Shown here piece by piece: positions 61,777 through 64,000 of a DNA stretch of 64,000 bases; position 1 is the first letter of the stretch, and each line of letters opens with the position of its first letter. This DNA is from UBA2821 sp902763335 (GTDB taxonomy: Bacteria > Bacillota > Clostridia > Lachnospirales > Lachnospiraceae). The translations under genes and the position numbers were made by a program. Location: NCBI GenBank assembly GCA_052066835.1, contig JBQHRJ010000012.1; one strand, given 5' to 3'. Below the pieces are notes generated by a model. The model saw nothing but the letters and a program-made list of their open reading frames with translations, did no database searches and had not been told where the DNA came from.

Positions 61777-63708
61777 ATGTTAAAGAGATTTTTTCACAGA
61801 TATAAGTATCAGCTTATAATATTCTGGGCTATAGTGGTTGTAAAGACAATATTCAATCTGTCTCTTTCAACACTTGTCCAGGTAACCGGAGCAGATGAAT
61901 TCGGAACTATAGCAGGGGCATCATATTTTGCCGGTCTGGACTGGTCAAATGTTGTATCACATATTTCATATTATGGATTCGGTTATTCCGTGCTTATGGC
62001 TCCGATATTTCTGATAACTGATAATCCGGTGGTAATGTTCCAGTGCATGATCGGACTTAACACAATCTGTCTGGCTGTTACGGGTATTATTGCATTCAAT
62101 ATAATGAATGATATATTTAAGATAGAGAATAAGGTATTTTCGGTTATTACTGCATTTGCAAGTGCATTATATTTTGGTGCCGCAATGAATGCAAACGCAG
62201 TATATAATGAGAGCATGATTACGCTTTTGGGATGGATAGTTATATACATACTTCTTAAAATGCAGCAGAGAAAAGATGAGGAAAAGTCAACACTGGCTCT
62301 CACATTTGTTCTTGCATTTGTTCTTGTATATTCACTGCTTGTTCATACAAGAGGCTTGTATCTGTGCGGAGCGGCAGTTATATTTATACTTACATATTTT
62401 GTCATGAAGAGAAAACTGCTTGCCAATCCTATAGTACTTGTGGCTATAGGGGTTCCGGGATATCTGGCAACAAAGAAACTTATTGTATATGTACAGAAGG
62501 CGCTCTGGATGTCAGGTGGTAATCAGTCAGACCTTAATAACTCTGTGGAAAGTCTTGGAGGCTATTTTGGAAATGTAACATATCTATTTACGAAGAACGG
62601 ACTTTTGGGATTTATAAGAACAATATACGGACAGATATTTGGTATGATTACGGTGTCCGGCGGATTATTTGCCATCGTTATAGCACTTATTCTGTGTGGA
62701 ACATGTGCAGTAATATATTGTTTCTTCAAAAAGAAAGATACAGGAATTGATTCAAAACTTATAACAATGGGAATGTTTATTTTCTCATTTCTCGGTGCAA
62801 CCATAGGCCTTACGGCTCTGGGTATATCTGATGTAACATCAGCACTGGTTGCGAAGGGAGAGTGCTCTAAGTGGTATCTGTATGTCAGATATTGGGGCAT
62901 GATAGGCGGAATAATGACTCTCTTTGGTCTGGTGGCAGCATACAAACTTGCACAGCGTAAAGCTAAGGTTATAGCGACTACCATAGTCGGTACACTGGTA
63001 GTGACAGGATTGTTTATGTGCAAACTGTCAGGAGGGTTTGCTACAGCAAAATGTATTATATCCAGCGTGTATCTGAATTATGCTTCAATGGGATTTATAG
63101 GCAAAGAAGATTATATGACCAGAAAAGTCTTTGCGGTTATGGCTGTATTTGCAATTGTATGTATGGTAATATTTCTTGCTTGTATGTGGAAGAAAAAGTA
63201 TGTTGTAATGGCCGTACTTGTATGTGCATTATCGTTATATAACTATGCCTATACCACTATAGTCATTGATAAGGATTCGTCTGATGAATTTTACAATGAA
63301 TTTTCGGATATAAGTTCAGAGATAGAGAAGCTTGGTATCGATACAGGCAGTGAAATACATATAAATGTTGGACACACTAAGACATATGAGGATAAGTTCC
63401 TTGACAAAAAAGCAAGAATGGGCTGGGCATATGATGCACAGTTCTGGCTTAACAGATATAAAGTTATAATGGAATATCCTGATATGAGCGAGCCGGGAGT
63501 GGTAGTAACCAATCAGGATGTGGATGAATATAAAAAAGCAGGTTATGAAGTTGTCTATGAAAAAAATGACAGTAAGCTTTTTGACGGTATTGTTATACTT
63601 AAGAAGGATGAATACATGAAGGTATCAGATGAAGATAACCTTAAAGGAAAAAAATCTGACATTCTGTATGTATTTAAGAAAGGGAATAAAAGCAAGCAGG
63701 AGAACTGA
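61777..63708 (+). CDS. GT-C-like integral membrane protein
   Basis: A 643-aa protein with about a dozen hydrophobic helices and a soluble C-terminal domain. It is a close relative of the one at 54275: ADEFGTIAGASYFAG, then YYGFGYSVLMAPIF, and a similar IHTRGLYL-like region (HTRGLYL) midway. It lies 2 bp after the LPG-TM gene. With the GT2 protein at 59333 it may form a GtrB/GtrC-type pair that adds a side-chain sugar on the outer face. The exact family is not named. Confidence 0.75.
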   Translation: MLKRFFHRYKYQLIIFWAIVVVKTIFNLSLSTLVQVTGADEFGTIAGASYFAGLDWSNVVSHISYYGFGYSVLMAPIFLITDNPVVMFQCMIGLNTICLAVTGIIAFNIMNDIFKIENKVFSVITAFASALYFGAAMNANAVYNESMITLLGWIVIYILLKMQQRKDEEKSTLALTFVLAFVLVYSLLVHTRGLYLCGAAVIFILTYFVMKRKLLANPIVLVAIGVPGYLATKKLIVYVQKALWMSGGNQSDLNNSVESLGGYFGNVTYLFTKNGLLGFIRTIYGQIFGMITVSGGLFAIVIALILCGTCAVIYCFFKKKDTGIDSKLITMGMFIFSFLGATIGLTALGISDVTSALVAKGECSKWYLYVRYWGMIGGIMTLFGLVAAYKLAQRKAKVIATTIVGTLVVTGLFMCKLSGGFATAKCIISSVYLNYASMGFIGKEDYMTRKVFAVMAVFAIVCMVIFLACMWKKKYVVMAVLVCALSLYNYAYTTIVIDKDSSDEFYNEFSDISSEIEKLGIDTGSEIHINVGHTKTYEDKFLDKKARMGWAYDAQFWLNRYKVIMEYPDMSEPGVVVTNQDVDEYKKAGYEVVYEKNDSKLFDGIVILKKDEYMKVSDEDNLKGKKSDILYVFKKGNKSKQEN

Positions 63709-63725
63709 TTGCAACAGGAGGAATC

Positions 63726-64000
63726 ATGTGCGTTAAAATACTTGGAACAGGAAAAAGTCTGCCGGATAAATGTCTGACTAATGATGATATCGCAAAGATA
63801 GTTGATACAAGTGATGAGTGGATAAAGTCAAGAGTAGGGATAGAGACAAGACATATTGCAGAAAATGAGACGACAACATCCATGGCAGCAGATGCGGCAA
63901 AGAAGGCACTTATCCGCGCAAAGGTAAATGCAGGGGATATCGAACTGCTAATAGTTGCAAGTGTGACCGGTGACAATGCTGTTCCGGCGACCGCATGTCA
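63726..64000 (+). CDS. fabH: 3-oxoacyl-ACP synthase III, N-terminal part (cut by the window end)
   Basis: The visible 91 codons contain the KASIII N-terminus: ILGTGKSLPDKCLTNDDIA, DEWIKSRVGIETRHIA and the PATAC motif with the active-site cysteine at the very end. FabH starts fatty acid synthesis by joining acetyl-CoA and malonyl-ACP. It has AGGAGGAATC before the ATG. It follows the GT-C gene by 17 bp, so it may share that transcript or start a fatty acid operon. Confidence 0.95.
   Translation, partial: MCVKILGTGKSLPDKCLTNDDIAKIVDTSDEWIKSRVGIETRHIAENETTTSMAADAAKKALIRAKVNAGDIELLIVASVTGDNAVPATAC

Noticed and set aside
1..64000. CRISPR arrays, rRNA genes, insertion sequences and prophage
   Set aside because: No regularly spaced repeats, rRNA sequence, transposase or phage structural genes were recognised on either strand.

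Overview
The window is AT-rich DNA from an endospore-forming Clostridia, most likely a member of the Lachnospiraceae. The evidence is the sporulation genes spoVT, yabP, yabQ and spoIIE, the order hup - rqcP - yabP - yabQ - divIC-like - spoIIE - tilS - hpt - ftsH, GGAGG-type ribosome sites, and tRNAs without an encoded CCA. No species is claimed. Many genes have a better start than the longest reading frame; where a Shine-Dalgarno site decided the start, the entry says so.

Region 1 (1-7.5 kb) is a signalling and export locus. It holds the 3' end of a gene, a LytTR response regulator with an AgrC-like GHKL kinase, and a stand-alone LytTR DNA-binding protein. A small secreted protein follows, with direct repeats spaced like a LytTR operator just upstream of its promoter. 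An anchored protein of unknown function, two ABC permeases and one ABC ATPase complete it. Region 2 (7.5-13.2 kb) has an ECF sigma / anti-sigma pair, a solitary FakA-type domain, an acyltransferase whose ribosome site lies inside a perfect 15-bp hairpin, an XRE-AbrB regulator, and a BlaI repressor beside an M56 sensor protease that has lost its catalytic core.

Region 3 (13.2-23.8 kb) is the most unusual part. It is a type I restriction-modification locus (hsdM, hsdS, hsdR, tyrosine recombinase). Between the intact hsdS and hsdR lie two start-less hsdS half-cassettes. They alternate with two cassettes encoding ADP-ribosyltransferase-like DUF3990 proteins and small partners; the first cassette also carries a NADAR-family hydrolase. 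All genes point the same way and are closely spaced, so restriction, ADP-ribosylation chemistry and its possible reversal may be expressed together. This is my leading candidate for an undescribed system.

Region 4 (23.8-40.5 kb) is mostly core chromosome: spoVT, mazG, hup, rqcP, yabP, yabQ, a divIC-like gene, spoIIE, tilS, hpt, ftsH, a GH13 amylase, tRNA-Tyr, tRNA-Leu, an EndA-like nuclease, a PMT-family mannosyltransferase and an LCP ligase. Large palindromes lie upstream of spoIIE and in the LCP / polysaccharide divergent region.

Region 5 (40.8-64 kb) is a surface polysaccharide locus. It contains a priming phosphotransferase, glycosyltransferases, a Wzy-like polymerase, a complete four-gene set for GDP-D-glycero-D-manno-heptose, and a Wzx-like flippase. 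Three related GT-C-like membrane proteins, a CotH - VTC - DUF4956 trio, and a lipid-linked-sugar module (DPM1-like GT2, acetyltransferase, LPG-synthase-TM-like protein, GT-C protein) follow. The window ends inside fabH.
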